Shown here piece after piece: positions 11,621 through 20,089 of a stretch of 64,000 nt of DNA (positions within the stretch are counted from its first letter, which is position 1; each line of letters opens with the position of its first letter). This DNA is from Pantoea eucalypti (lineage in GTDB: Bacteria; Pseudomonadota; Gammaproteobacteria; Enterobacterales; Enterobacteriaceae): positions 2,232,001 through 2,296,000 of the forward strand of contig NZ_CP045720.1 of NCBI RefSeq assembly GCF_009646115.1, in the 5' to 3' direction. The notes beneath the pieces were generated by a model. The model saw only the letters and a program-made list of their open reading frames with translations. It did no database searches and was not told where the DNA came from. The translations under genes were made by a program, and so were the position numbers.

Positions 11621-11779
11621 ATGAGTATTGATAAACAGAGACTGAAAAAGAAAAAAAGCAGCCTCCAGCGCCCCTTTAAGCGAAGCGCCAGTGTGCCCGC
11701 CGTCGGGGATTTATCAATACCGCCGTGTGCAAAGAATAGGAATGGGCTTGAAAAAGTAAAACGATCGGTTTACTTTTGA
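11621..11779 (+). CDS. Possible 52-residue basic small protein (doubtful)
   Basis: An open frame with ATG, a GGGGTAAG stretch just upstream and 52 codons: MSIDKQRLKKKKSSLQRPFK at the N-terminus, very Lys/Arg-rich. It ends 3 bp before the TetR ATG and runs through the palindromic operator, so its last codons would be dictated by the operator. No family recognised. It could be a leader peptide or chance. Confidence 0.25.
   Translation: MSIDKQRLKKKKSSLQRPFKRSASVPAVGDLSIPPCAKNRNGLEKVKRSVYF
11752..11777. promoter_or_regulatory. 26-bp near-perfect palindrome, presumed TetR operator
   Basis: Left arm AAAAGTAAAACGA (11752-11764) and right arm TCGGTTTACTTTT (11765-11777) are complementary at 12 of 13 positions, centred on CGATCG. 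It ends 5 bp before the ATG of the TetR-family gene, the usual place for an autoregulatory operator. Confidence 0.8.
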
Positions 11780-11782
11780 GTC

Positions 11783-12325
11783 ATGAAAAAGAGAAACGAT
11801 ATCATTCAGGCTGCCGAGCGGCTCTTCTACACACATGGCTTTCACGCCACCAGCACCGATCAACTCTGTCGGGAAGCCGGCGTCTCTACGCGTACGTTTT
11901 ATCATCATTTCGCTTCACGCGAAGCACTGACCTCTGCCGTGCTGAGTGCGCGCGAGCAGCGTTTTATGGCTGAACTGCTGCCACCGCAACAGCCAGAGGC
12001 GATAGAGCAGCTGTTTGTGGTGCTGGGCGACTGGACCAGGGCGAACGGTGCCCACGGCTGCTTCTTCCTGAAAGCCTGGGGGGAATACGCTGAGCGTGAC
12101 AGTGAGCTGGCCGCTCAGGCACTGGCCTTCCGTGCCACAATGCGCCACTACATAACACAGTGTGTGACGCATCTGTACGGTGCTGAAGATCGGCAACTGA
12201 GTGATGCCATCTGGATACTCTTCGAAGGCGCGATTACTACGGCGCTGCTCACCGGTCCCGCCGCAGCCCGACAGGCGGCTCAGGTCGCCCGTCAGCTACT
12301 GCGTCAAAACGGCGTGACCGGATGA
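11783..12325 (+). CDS. TetR/AcrR-family transcriptional regulator
   Basis: A 180-residue repressor-type protein. The N-terminal TetR helix-turn-helix is clear: AAERLFYTHGFHATSTDQLC followed by REAGVSTRTFYHHFASREAL (about residues 9-48). The C-terminal ligand domain is divergent, as usual. It overlaps the downstream MFS gene by 4 bp (ATGA), so regulator and transporter are translationally coupled. A 26-bp palindrome ends 5 bp before its ATG, indicating autoregulation of the pair. Start is the ATG of MKKRNDIIQ; with the operator so close, the transcript leader must be very short or the promoter lies upstream of the palindrome. Inducer unknown. Confidence 0.9.
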   Translation: MKKRNDIIQAAERLFYTHGFHATSTDQLCREAGVSTRTFYHHFASREALTSAVLSAREQRFMAELLPPQQPEAIEQLFVVLGDWTRANGAHGCFFLKAWGEYAERDSELAAQALAFRATMRHYITQCVTHLYGAEDRQLSDAIWILFEGAITTALLTGPAAARQAAQVARQLLRQNGVTG

Positions 12326-13470
12326 GATCGTCTACCGCCCTGGCACTCACCGGCTTCAGTCTGATCGCCGCGACTTATGGCATGGCCCGCTTCTCATGGG
12401 GATTGATGCTGCCCGCTATCTCGTCAGATATCCCGTTTACCCCACAGCAGGCGGGGCTGCTGTCGGCATGCAGCTTTGCGGCTTACTGCTTCACTATTCT
12501 CACTTCAGCCGCGCTGACAGATCGCTATGGCACACGCGTGACCGCGCTGCTGGCCTCACTCAGTGCAACGGCAGGTCTGCTTCTGCTCGCCAGTGCCTCG
12601 TCAGTACTGATGCTGGCGGCCGGACTGTTTATCGCCGGATTGAGTTCTGGTCTGGCTTCACCCGCACTGGCCGCGGCAGTCAGTCACAGAATTCCTGCAG
12701 CACGTCAGCCGCGCATAAATACGCTGATTAATGCAGGTACCAGCGCGGGCATTATCCTGACGGTAGTGATCCTGAGCATGCTGCCAGGCGGCTGGCGCGC
12801 GGCCTGCCTGCTGTTTGCCCTGCTATCACTGTTCTGTGTGCTGCCGGTAATACGCGTGTTAAAGGATCAAGCGGCGGAACGTACCTCCAGAGTGCGTCAC
12901 TGGCAGCAGCGATTGTATCGCCGCGCTATGCGTCAGCTGATGGGTATCGCGCTGACGTCGGGCCTGGTCAGTGCAGCCTGGTGGAGCTTTGGGTCGGCGC
13001 TTCTGCGTCAGCATGTCGGTGTTGATGCAGATACCGCCCGCTTACTCTGGCTGATTGCGGGAAGTGCAGGCATTGTGGGTGCGGCAACCGGCCTGGTCGC
13101 TGCCCGTATAGGGCTAAATGGCGTTTACCGGCTGTCATTGTGTGGTATGGCACTGCCGCTGCTGGTGCTGGCCCTGAGTCATGGTGAATCTATCGGCTTA
13201 GGTATCGCGGTTGCCTGTTGCGGCGCAGGTTACGTTACCCTGTCGGGCGTGCTGTTGGTCTGGGGCGCTCGCGCCACCGCCGAAGACCCGGCGACTGGCG
13301 TCGGCATCCTGTTTTTTATGCTGGCGGTAGGTCAGGTTGTGGGATCGCTGCTGTTTGGCCAGCTCTACGCCTGCTGGGGTGCCACTACGGCCTTAACGCT
13401 CTTTGCGATCGTTGCTCTGCTGTTGCTGTTTGTTTTACCGGCAGAGAACAGCGGTGAGGCGGTTAAATAA
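12322..13470 (+). CDS. MFS transporter, YbfB/YjiJ-like
   Basis: Inner-membrane major-facilitator protein of 382 residues with about 12 hydrophobic helices. The N-terminus (GFSLIAATYGMARFSWGLML) matches the GxGxARFxYGxLLP pattern of YbfB/YjiJ-type transporters, and ALTDRYGTR after the second helix is the MFS motif-A loop. It starts inside the end of the tetR gene (ATGA overlap). Substrate is unknown; a TetR partner with a shared operator suggests drug, metabolite or signal efflux, which is inference. No terminator is evident before the next gene on the opposite strand. Confidence 0.88.
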   Translation: MRSSTALALTGFSLIAATYGMARFSWGLMLPAISSDIPFTPQQAGLLSACSFAAYCFTILTSAALTDRYGTRVTALLASLSATAGLLLLASASSVLMLAAGLFIAGLSSGLASPALAAAVSHRIPAARQPRINTLINAGTSAGIILTVVILSMLPGGWRAACLLFALLSLFCVLPVIRVLKDQAAERTSRVRHWQQRLYRRAMRQLMGIALTSGLVSAAWWSFGSALLRQHVGVDADTARLLWLIAGSAGIVGAATGLVAARIGLNGVYRLSLCGMALPLLVLALSHGESIGLGIAVACCGAGYVTLSGVLLVWGARATAEDPATGVGILFFMLAVGQVVGSLLFGQLYACWGATTALTLFAIVALLLLFVLPAENSGEAVK

Positions 13471-13624
13471 ACAGGGGGAGATGAAAGAAATAAAATCGCC
13501 GGCAAACGTAATTAATAGTCGCTAACGTGCCATGCCAGACAGCCCGAAAATAGGTATCCGGAGAATGAGGCGTAATAATTTTACGTGGCGGACTCTATCG
13601 CGTGATAACAATCACCCGCGCGAA

Positions 13625-13858
13625 TCAGATAGCGCGGATATTTTTAATGCGAGGATTAATTTGCTGCTGGAGTAAATCGTCTTCAGGACCCAGGTAATAA
13701 GGCACAGCGCACTGCTTACCGTCTTTAGTGAAAATAATCTGATTGTCGTGCAGAAATAGCGCCGTGAAATGGCCCAGCACCACGCCATTTAATTCAAAGC
13801 AGTGATTTCTGGCTGCATGCAGCCCCTGCTTACTATTCAGAAAATCCACAAATCGCAT
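13625..13858 (-). CDS. Hypothetical protein, 77 residues
   Basis: Starts MRFVDFLNSKQGLHAARNHC with GGAGG 9 bp upstream on the minus strand, which is why this ATG is preferred over one at 13903. It has a short strand-rich core (FELNGVVLGHFTALFLHDNQ) and a charged C-terminus ending RIKNIRAI. Two Cys are present (HCFE and KQCAV). No signal peptide or membrane helix. I recognise no family. The frame is intact and has a good ribosome site, so it is probably real. It is convergent with the MFS gene. Confidence 0.6.
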   Translation of the reverse strand: MRFVDFLNSKQGLHAARNHCFELNGVVLGHFTALFLHDNQIIFTKDGKQCAVPYYLGPEDDLLQQQINPRIKNIRAI

Positions 13859-14145
13859 CACGCCACGCCTCCAGATAAATAATCGCCCCTGCCCTGATTG
13901 CAAAGATAATAACGTTAACTCTGGCCCGGATCATCTGACGAACACCGTTTTCAGAATAGGCTTAACCGCCATTGAGTCGTGGCACTAAATCCACCTGTTT
14001 TATTTAACTATACCTGCCAGGACTTTTCCTGGAGAACGGCGCTATAAAAATCATTGAAAGGCGAAATATTTATATTGCGACCTCTTACCTCTCGCTATAC
14101 CGTTGTTTTTTCACCAGGTGCAGATTTTTGGGGTAAAACCAGATA

Positions 14146-14670
14146 ATGGAAATTTTTGAGGCTGATGAGCGCCACATCACAGCGATTCAGCAAATCTACG
14201 CCTGGCATGTCATTAACGGAACCGGCTCCTTTGAGACCGTGCCGCCCGACGCTGACGCGATTGGCGAGCGGATAGGTAAAGTTCAGCAGGCGGGCCTGCC
14301 GTGGTTCGTCGCTGTCAGTGAAGGTGACGTCCGTGGATTTTGCTATCTGGCCCCCTATCGTCCACGGCATGCCTACAGGCATACGCTGGAAGACTCTATT
14401 TATATCGATCCCGGATTTCAAAAGCGTGGAGCCGGTTCACATCTGTTAGCACATGCCATCAGGTGGGCTGAGCAGGCAGGATATCGCCAGTTGATCGCTA
14501 ACATTGGTGACAGCGAGAATCAGGGTTCGATTGCCCTGCATCGCGCCGCGGGCTTTGAAATGACCGGCATTCTGCGATCGGTGGGTTTTAAACAGGGCCG
14601 CTGGCTGGATACCGTTTTTATGCAGCGTACTCTGGGACTGGGCGATTCAGCGTTACCGAGTAAAGACTAA
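14146..14670 (+). CDS. GNAT N-acetyltransferase, PAT/MnaT-like
   Basis: A 174-residue Gcn5-related acetyltransferase of the phosphinothricin-acetyltransferase-like group (E. coli YncA/MnaT type). Features in order: IQQIYAWHVINGTGSFETVPP near the N-terminus (typical of this group), a middle strand WFVAVSEGDVRGFCYLAPYRPRHAYRHTLEDSIYI, the acetyl-CoA loop QKRGAGSHLL (about residues 92-101), and NQGSIALHRAAGFEMTGILR with the final GFKQGRWLDTVFMQ. Likely acetylates the amino group of an amino-acid-like toxic compound, by analogy. GGGG lies 8-11 bp before the ATG. It is a single gene upstream of the BLUF-EAL gene, with 98 bp between them. Confidence 0.9.
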   Translation: MEIFEADERHITAIQQIYAWHVINGTGSFETVPPDADAIGERIGKVQQAGLPWFVAVSEGDVRGFCYLAPYRPRHAYRHTLEDSIYIDPGFQKRGAGSHLLAHAIRWAEQAGYRQLIANIGDSENQGSIALHRAAGFEMTGILRSVGFKQGRWLDTVFMQRTLGLGDSALPSKD

Positions 14671-14768
14671 ATATTGCGCTGGCGAGAAAGGCACACGGCC
14701 CCACGTTCTCCCGTAGAGAACCTTCTGGTAAAGTGTGTTAACAAAAATTAAAAATTCCGGAAAACTTT

Positions 14769-15980
14769 ATGTTGTCGACAATCATTTATCGCAGCCACAT
14801 TACAGAGAATGTGCCGCTGAAAACCCTGAATGATCTGGCGTTAAAAGCGAATAAAATCAATAAATCATCCAATGTCACCGGAATTTTGCTGTTCAATGGC
14901 ACGCACTTTTTCCAACTGCTCGAAGGTCCAGAGGCGGCGGTTAAGGCGGTCTACAGCCGGATTTGCCAGGACCCGCGCCATCATAATCTGGTCGAACTGC
15001 TGCGTGACTACGCCCCAGCGCGTCGTTTTGGTCACGTCGGAATGGAGCTGTTCGATCTGCGGCTGCATGATAAAGAGACGGTGCTGGAAGCGGTGCTGGC
15101 AAAATGCACCACGAAATATCAGCTGACCTACGCTGATCGTGCCCTGCAGTTCCTGCGAACTTTTGTCGAAGCGCGGGAAAAAGAGAACTATTTTGAAATT
15201 CCAGCCGCCAGCGGCTGGACGTTTATCCGTAACGAATCAGAACAGCGCGAAGGCGACGCGGCACTGTTGGCTGAGAATGCCGTCAGCTTTGCTTTTCAGC
15301 CTATCGTCGATCCTTTTGCCTGCGAAATTGTCTCGCTGGAGGCCCTGCTGCGTGGCCCACAGGGTGAATCCCCGCTGGCCTATTTTTCCCGATTGTCTCG
15401 GGAGCAGCTCTATCAGGTTGATCTGACCTCTAAAAAGGTCGCGTTTGCCCAGGCAAAGCAGTTGGGGATCGAGGGGATGACCTTGTCGATCAATCTGCTG
15501 CCGATGACTCTGGTGGAAATGCCCGACGCGGTGCCGTTTTTGCTGGCTGAGATTGCTGCCCAGGGGCTGGTACCGGAGCAGATTATGGTGGAATTCACCG
15601 AGAATGAAATCATCTCGCAACCTGAGGCATTTGAAGCCGCTATCAGGCAGCTGAAAGCCGCCGGCATCAGCCTGGCGCTGGATGATTTTGGTGCCGGCTT
15701 TGCCGGGCTTTCGCTGCTGACCCGCATTCAGCCCGACAAGATTAAGATTGATCGTGCCATCATTTCGGATGTGCATAAAAGCGGGCCCAAGCAGGCGATC
15801 ATTCATGCCATTCTGAAATGCTGCTCCTCGCTGGAGATCGGCGTTATCGCCGAGGGCATTGAAAAGCCAGAAGAGTGGATGTGGCTTGAAGCGGCAGGCG
15901 TGACTCAGTTCCAGGGTTTCCTGTTCTCACAACCGCAACTTAATGGCCTTGCAGCCGTCGCCTGGCCCGAGCTGGTTTAA
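14769..15980 (+). CDS. bluF: BLUF-EAL blue-light-responsive protein, BluF homologue
   Basis: A 403-residue cytoplasmic photoreceptor equal in length to E. coli BluF (YcgF). The N-terminal BLUF domain (about 1-95) shows IIYRSHI with the flavin-contacting Tyr, VTGILLFNGTHFFQLLEGP, and the short linker ending in QLTYADRALQFLRTF. The C-terminal EAL domain keeps the metal and catalytic positions: LEALLRGP, the Asn of SINLLPMTL, EFTENEI, LDDFGAG, IKIDRAI, AEGIEKPEEW and QGFLF. E. coli BluF has lost several of these and binds the BluR repressor instead; this protein looks able to hydrolyse cyclic di-GMP. No bluR gene is adjacent. Catalytic competence is inferred from residues only. Confidence 0.93.
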   Translation: MLSTIIYRSHITENVPLKTLNDLALKANKINKSSNVTGILLFNGTHFFQLLEGPEAAVKAVYSRICQDPRHHNLVELLRDYAPARRFGHVGMELFDLRLHDKETVLEAVLAKCTTKYQLTYADRALQFLRTFVEAREKENYFEIPAASGWTFIRNESEQREGDAALLAENAVSFAFQPIVDPFACEIVSLEALLRGPQGESPLAYFSRLSREQLYQVDLTSKKVAFAQAKQLGIEGMTLSINLLPMTLVEMPDAVPFLLAEIAAQGLVPEQIMVEFTENEIISQPEAFEAAIRQLKAAGISLALDDFGAGFAGLSLLTRIQPDKIKIDRAIISDVHKSGPKQAIIHAILKCCSSLEIGVIAEGIEKPEEWMWLEAAGVTQFQGFLFSQPQLNGLAAVAWPELV

Positions 15981-16208
15981 TTCCACTGCGATTTGGATGA
16001 ATTTTCAATCCCCTGCCTTGCTGGATTTCCCGGCGGCTGCTAAATAATTAACAGCGCCGGGGGATCATCTTTCTGTCATCTTCCCGCGTCACAGTCAGAC
16101 CTTACCCAGTCAGTGATTAAATGTTTAGCAGTCAGATGTTCAGTGTTTAGGCCAGCGCTACGCGCCATGCGTGCGACGTGACTCCAGGGACAGCATTTGA
16201 GGAACTGA

Positions 16209-16442
16209 ATGAAGCAAATCATCCGCGGTGATAAAGAGCCCTCCCATATCCTGGCAGCGACCCGTGCGCTTGAAGCGCACTACTCACGCTACGGAGAAGG
16301 TAATAAGTACCATCCCATTATCTATTCTATCGCCTACCGCAGCCGGTTTTACCAGGTTGAGGTGATTACCCGACGCGAAACCATGGTTGCTACGGTCATT
16401 ACCGGAGTCCGCAATCTGACGCACCTCTCCGGCGCCGCCTGA
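16209..16442 (+). CDS. Small protein, possibly DUF4060 family
   Basis: A 77-residue soluble protein: MKQIIRGDKEPSHILAATRA at the N-terminus, then HYSRYGEGNKYHPIIYSIAY and FYQVEVITRRETMVATVITG. The layout, an alpha-helix with a YG turn followed by a beta hairpin containing YxVEVxxRxxxxVATV, resembles what I recall of the DUF4060 family of short enterobacterial and prophage-like proteins; this is a memory-based match. GAGGAACTG gives a ribosome site just before the ATG. It faces anmK convergently. Function unknown. Confidence 0.65.
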   Translation: MKQIIRGDKEPSHILAATRALEAHYSRYGEGNKYHPIIYSIAYRSRFYQVEVITRRETMVATVITGVRNLTHLSGAA

Positions 16443-16459
16443 CGGCCGCTTGTCATAGC

Positions 16460-16480
16460 GCGGGGGCAAAGTGCCCCCGC
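16460..16480. terminator. Strong GC stem-loop between convergent genes
   Basis: GCGGGGGCA, loop AAG, TGCCCCCGC: a 9-bp perfect stem between the stop codons of the 77-residue gene and anmK. No T-run, so termination is inferred from position. Confidence 0.5.
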
Positions 16481-16489
16481 CATCCCCGC

Positions 16490-17611
16490 TTAACGGCGAT
16501 AGAGAGAATTGGCCGGATAGATTGCGCCAATCACACTCTTTTCCCGTGCGCCCGTTACCGCAGGCAGATTGCCCGGCAGGCCGGAGAGTGTGCGAAACGC
16601 CAGCCACGCAAATGCCAGCGCTTCCATGTCATCGCCACTGATTCCCGCCGCATCAGTAGGGGTGACTTCCGTTCCAGGAAGATGCGCCGCCAGGCGCGCC
16701 ATCAGCTGGGGATTACGACTCCCGCCGCCACACACCAGCAGACGGTCGCAGCCATCATTGAGTAACACCTGCTGCGTGATAGTGATGGCGCTCAGCTCAA
16801 CCAGTGTGGCCTGCACATCCTGTGGGGCCAGCCCCGGGAAATAGCGCAGATGCTGTTCAAGCCAGCCAAGATTGAAGTGTTCGCGCCCGGTGCTTTTCGG
16901 CGGCGGCAACGCAAACCATGGCTCACGCAACAGCGCCTCCAGCAGTGGCTGAATCACGGTTCCGCTGCGCGCCCACTGTGCATCTTTGTCATACGGCTGC
17001 CCCTGATTGCGCCAGATCCAGGCATCCAGCAGCATATTCCCAGGGCCGGTATCAAAGCCGCGCACTGGCTGACCCGGGATGAGCAGCGAGAGATTGGCAA
17101 TGCCACCAATATTCAGCACCATGCGGCGTTCAGTGGCATCCATCAGCAGCGCCTGATGAAAGGCAGGCACCAGCGGCGCACCCTGCCCACCCAGCGCCAT
17201 GTCACGGCGGCGGAAGTCACCCACCACCGTCACGCCGGTCGCCGCGACAATCTGATTATTGTCACCTATCTGCAGCGTATTAGGTGCGTCACTCTGGGGC
17301 TCATGCCAGACGGTCTGACCATGACAGCCAATCGCCGTGATGTCACTGGCCTCCAGCGCTTCACGCTTCATCAATGTCACCACGGCTTCAGCAAAGAGCT
17401 GGCCGAGGCGGGTATCAAGCTGGCCAAGCTGCGACAGCGTCAGAGTTTGCCCCTGACACACTCCCAGAATCGCCTGACGCAGCGCGGCTGGCATCGGATG
17501 GCAGTAGCTTGCCTGCTGTGCCACCATATTTTCATCAATGGCAGCCAGCACCACATCCACCCCATCCAGGCTGGTGCCTGACATCACACCGATATAGCGT
17601 CCTGATTTCAT
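16490..17611 (-). CDS. anmK: Anhydro-N-acetylmuramic acid kinase
   Basis: Phosphorylates and opens 1,6-anhydro-MurNAc to MurNAc-6-phosphate in the cytoplasmic peptidoglycan recycling pathway. The 373-residue protein starts [20 protein letters not shown], the family signature with the phosphate-binding GTSLDG. Other conserved parts seen are [37 protein letters not shown] and [14 protein letters not shown] near residue 290. Its position next to slyB is as in E. coli. The ATG has a purine-rich AGGAAT upstream. No MurNAc-6-P etherase gene is nearby. Confidence 0.96.
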   Translation of the reverse strand: MKSGRYIGVMSGTSLDGVDVVLAAIDENMVAQQASYCHPMPAALRQAILGVCQGQTLTLSQLGQLDTRLGQLFAEAVVTLMKREALEASDITAIGCHGQTVWHEPQSDAPNTLQIGDNNQIVAATGVTVVGDFRRRDMALGGQGAPLVPAFHQALLMDATERRMVLNIGGIANLSLLIPGQPVRGFDTGPGNMLLDAWIWRNQGQPYDKDAQWARSGTVIQPLLEALLREPWFALPPPKSTGREHFNLGWLEQHLRYFPGLAPQDVQATLVELSAITITQQVLLNDGCDRLLVCGGGSRNPQLMARLAAHLPGTEVTPTDAAGISGDDMEALAFAWLAFRTLSGLPGNLPAVTGAREKSVIGAIYPANSLYRR

Positions 17612-17893
17612 AGCTATTCCTTACTTCCGGCAGGAAGTGCAATTCGTCTGCGGCTAGCCTGACAAATAATGATCGCTAATTCTATGATTAAATTGTTTTT
17701 ATCCAATCGTGCTCACTGATAACGTTATGGGACTATTTTTAGACCACGATTGAATTATTGTTAATCCTGCATAGTCTATGCTTCGTTCAACCGTGTTTTA
17801 TTCGGACAGGGATTAATTTGCCAGGTTTGTGTCTTATACTGTGTGCAGGATACAGCGGTAAACGTGGCGCCTTCTCGACTAAAGGAGTTTCAA

Positions 17894-18361
17894 ATGATTA
17901 AGCGTGTAATTGTGGTCGCTCTGACCGGTGCTATGCTCGCAGGTTGTAGCAATACCAGTACGCTGTCGGGTGATACCTACAGTGCCAGTGAAGCAAAGCA
18001 AATCCAGAGCGTTTCGTACGGTACCTTAGTCTCCGTTCGTCCTGTGAAGATCCAGGGCGGCGATGAGAGCAACGTCATCGGTGCCATTGGTGGTGCGGTG
18101 TTAGGTGGCTTCCTGGGTAATACCATTGGTGGCGGCACCGGACGTAGCCTGGCGACAGCCGGTGGTGCCGTTCTGGGTGGCGTTGCGGGTCAGGGCGTTC
18201 AGGGCGCAGTGAATAAAACGGATGGCGTAGAGCTGGAAATCCGTAAGGATGATGGCAACACCATCATGGTGGTTCAGAAGCAGGCCGCCTCGCGCTATTC
18301 TGTTGGCCAGCGTGTTGCAATGGCATCCAACGGCAGCCAGGTGACGGTTTCACCTCGCTGA
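17894..18361 (+). CDS. slyB: Outer membrane lipoprotein SlyB
   Basis: A 155-residue lipoprotein, same length as E. coli SlyB. The signal peptide MIKRVIVVALTGAMLAGC gives a lipobox LAGC with Cys18 and Ser at +2. The mature part has a glycine-zipper hydrophobic segment (GAIGGAVLGGFLGNTIGGGT, then AGGAVLGGVAGQGVQG), followed by a beta-rich tail ending VAMASNGSQVTVSPR. SlyB stabilises the outer membrane and in E. coli and Salmonella is under PhoP control; I found no convincing PhoP box. AAGGAG lies 8 bp before the ATG, ruling out the longer upstream frame. Convergent with slyA. Confidence 0.97.
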   Translation: MIKRVIVVALTGAMLAGCSNTSTLSGDTYSASEAKQIQSVSYGTLVSVRPVKIQGGDESNVIGAIGGAVLGGFLGNTIGGGTGRSLATAGGAVLGGVAGQGVQGAVNKTDGVELEIRKDDGNTIMVVQKQAASRYSVGQRVAMASNGSQVTVSPR

Positions 18362-18377
18362 TGTTGTGAAACAAAAA

Positions 18378-18403
18378 ACCGACGCCTGTGCGTCGGTTTT
18401 TTT
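18378..18403. terminator. Bidirectional terminator between slyB and slyA
   Basis: ACCGACGC, loop CTGT, GCGTCGGT with A-run before and T-run after, between the convergent stop codons of slyB and slyA; works in both directions. Confidence 0.9.
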
Positions 18404-18839
18404 ATTTCTCTTTGTTCTGAAGTTCGAGAATATTTTTCTCAAGCCGGGCGATCAGCGTCACCATCTGACGGATCTCTTCCTGGCTGATGCCGGAAAGAAT
18501 GTCATCCCGCGTCTCATCAATTACCGTCTCAACCTGTTCGATAATTGGCTCAGCCTGCTGCGTCAGCTTAATTCGCTTGGCACGACGATCGTTAGCGCAG
18601 GTCGAACGGGTTATAAGTCCTTTCTCTTCCAGCTGATCCAGCGTGCGCACCAGCGAAGGTTGTTCAATCCCAATTGCTTTGGCTAACTGAATCTGCGACT
18701 GTTCTGGCGGCAGTTGATGAATATTGTGCAACGTCACCCAGTGTGTCTGAGTCAGCTCAAGCGGTTTCAGCCGCTGATCAATCAACGCGCGCCAGATGCG
18801 CACCAGGCGAGATAAATCCGTTCCGAGGGGCGTATCCAT
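18402..18839 (-). CDS. slyA: MarR-family transcriptional regulator SlyA
   Basis: A 145-residue winged-helix dimer. [20 protein letters not shown] and [20 protein letters not shown] are near-identical to E. coli SlyA; the recognition helix region is [20 protein letters not shown] (about residues 64-83), followed by the wing [20 protein letters not shown]. SlyA often relieves H-NS silencing and responds to small aromatic compounds. A near-consensus SlyA box lies 16 bp upstream of its ATG in the slyA-ydhI divergent region, so autoregulation is likely. ATG start, preceded by GGAGA on the minus strand. Confidence 0.97.
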   Translation of the reverse strand: MDTPLGTDLSRLVRIWRALIDQRLKPLELTQTHWVTLHNIHQLPPEQSQIQLAKAIGIEQPSLVRTLDQLEEKGLITRSTCANDRRAKRIKLTQQAEPIIEQVETVIDETRDDILSGISQEEIRQMVTLIARLEKNILELQNKEK

Positions 18840-18854
18840 TTCATCTCCTTATAA

Positions 18855-18866
18855 TTAGCTTGCTAG
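18855..18866. promoter_or_regulatory. SlyA box
   Basis: TTAGCTTGCTAG matches the complement of the SlyA consensus TTAGCAAGCTAA at 11 of 12 positions. It lies between slyA and the divergent ydhIJK genes, so it could control both. Confidence 0.7.
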
Positions 18867-18989
18867 CTATCAAGCCAGATTTTACACTATTCTGCGAGTT
18901 TACAGGACAAATTACAAATCCCGGGCCAGGCCACGATAACGCGGCAGCGCATCCCGTCTGCTGTTTGGGTTAACGAAGGATGTTATCAC

Positions 18990-19226
18990 GTGCTCACTCC
19001 TGCTTTTTCAGGTGAGAACCCGCTGACCGATCTGGTGGTTGGCGCCTCACTCTTTTTCCCGCCGATGTTCAAGGCGGTGATCCTCGGTTTCTTTTTCTGG
19101 CTGCTGATTCACCCGCTGGTGCGCGGCTGGATCTACTCCGGTGATATCTGGCATCCCACCCTGTTTGATCTCTCGCTGTTTGTGCTGTGCGTCACCGCCG
19201 CTCTCTGGCTCATCGGTCATGGATAA
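18990..19226 (+). CDS. ydhI: DUF1656 inner-membrane protein YdhI
   Basis: A 78-residue protein with two membrane helices ([20 protein letters not shown] and [19 protein letters not shown]), joined by the conserved [20 protein letters not shown]. It is the small partner of the adaptor and FUSC pump encoded next. The likely start is GTG at 18990, with AAGGA about 12 bp upstream; no ATG gives the full conserved N-terminus. Ends 5 bp before ydhJ. Divergent from slyA as in E. coli. Confidence 0.88.
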   Translation: MLTPAFSGENPLTDLVVGASLFFPPMFKAVILGFFFWLLIHPLVRGWIYSGDIWHPTLFDLSLFVLCVTAALWLIGHG

Positions 19227-19231
19227 TCGAT

Positions 19232-20089
19232 ATGAAATTTAACGCGGTAAAATATTTTTCAACGCTCATTGTCTTTGCACTGGCGTTACTGGCCGGCGGC
19301 TGGCTGTGGAACTACTACATGCAGTCGCCCTGGACCCGTGACGGGAAAGTGCGGGCAGAGCTGGTGGATATCACGCCTCAGGTCTCGGGCCGGGTTACGG
19401 AACTGAAGGTCAAAGACAATCAATTTGTGCACAAGGGCGAGCTGCTGGTCACGCTGGACACGGTGCCGTGGCAGATTGCGCTCGACAACGCCGCCGCTCA
19501 GCTCAGCAAAGCGCAAGCGGACCTGGCGAAAGCGCAGCACGAGTTTAACCGGCGCAGCAGCTTGCCGCGCAACATCATCTCTGCCGAGGATCTCGATGCG
19601 GCACGCTTAAGCGCCGGAGCTGCGGCTGCCAGCACTAAAGCCGCGCAGGCGGAGTGGGAACGGGCGCGCTGGAATCTGCAACAGACAACGCTGACCGCAC
19701 CGGCGGATGGCTGGATCACTAATCTCACGCTTCGGCCCGGCAGCTATGCCACTGCGGGTTCGCCTCTGTTTGCCCTGGTCGACAGCCACTCTTACTACGT
19801 CATGGGCTATTTCGAAGAGACCAAGCTGCGCCATATTCATCCAGGCGCAACGGCACAGGTGGTGCTCTACAGCAGTAGCATGCGGCTGCAGGGCAAGGTA
19901 GACAGCATTGGCCGCGCCATCTATGACCAGAGCATTGAGACTGACAGCGGCCTGGTGCCCGATATCAAGCCAAACGTGCCCTGGGTGCGGCTGGCGCAGC
20001 GGGTACCGGTACGCATTCGTCTCGATTCGCTTCCGGCCAATGCTGATCTGGTGGCCGGCACCAGCTGCACCATCACCATCCAGCCATGA
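19232..20089 (+). CDS. ydhJ: HlyD-family periplasmic adaptor YdhJ
   Basis: Membrane-fusion protein of 285 residues, as long as E. coli YdhJ. One N-terminal membrane anchor ([18 protein letters not shown]), then the lipoyl-type strand [20 protein letters not shown] and [20 protein letters not shown], a coiled-coil hairpin with the [15 protein letters not shown] repeats, and the second half [20 protein letters not shown] typical of AaeA-like adaptors. It links the YdhK pump to the outer membrane. The ATG at 19232 lies 5 bp after the ydhI stop; the stop overlaps the ydhK ATG by 4 bp. Confidence 0.93.
   Translation: MKFNAVKYFSTLIVFALALLAGGWLWNYYMQSPWTRDGKVRAELVDITPQVSGRVTELKVKDNQFVHKGELLVTLDTVPWQIALDNAAAQLSKAQADLAKAQHEFNRRSSLPRNIISAEDLDAARLSAGAAAASTKAAQAEWERARWNLQQTTLTAPADGWITNLTLRPGSYATAGSPLFALVDSHSYYVMGYFEETKLRHIHPGATAQVVLYSSSMRLQGKVDSIGRAIYDQSIETDSGLVPDIKPNVPWVRLAQRVPVRIRLDSLPANADLVAGTSCTITIQP

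Larger units (their letters stand above)
11250..11782. other. AT-rich intergenic region before the TetR/MFS pair
   Basis: About 530 bp, clearly more AT-rich than its neighbours. It holds the presumed promoter of the small Cys protein on the minus strand, a possible 52-codon frame (11621-11779) and, at its right end, the TetR-type operator. Nothing else was recognised. The base composition suggests an insertion or a weakly constrained region. Confidence 0.5.

Noticed and set aside
16850..17581. 243-codon frame opposite anmK
   Set aside because: Shadow of anmK with Arg/His-rich composition.
17701..17880. PhoP box search in front of slyB
   Set aside because: GTTTA-like stretches exist but the 11-bp spacing of the direct repeat is not met.
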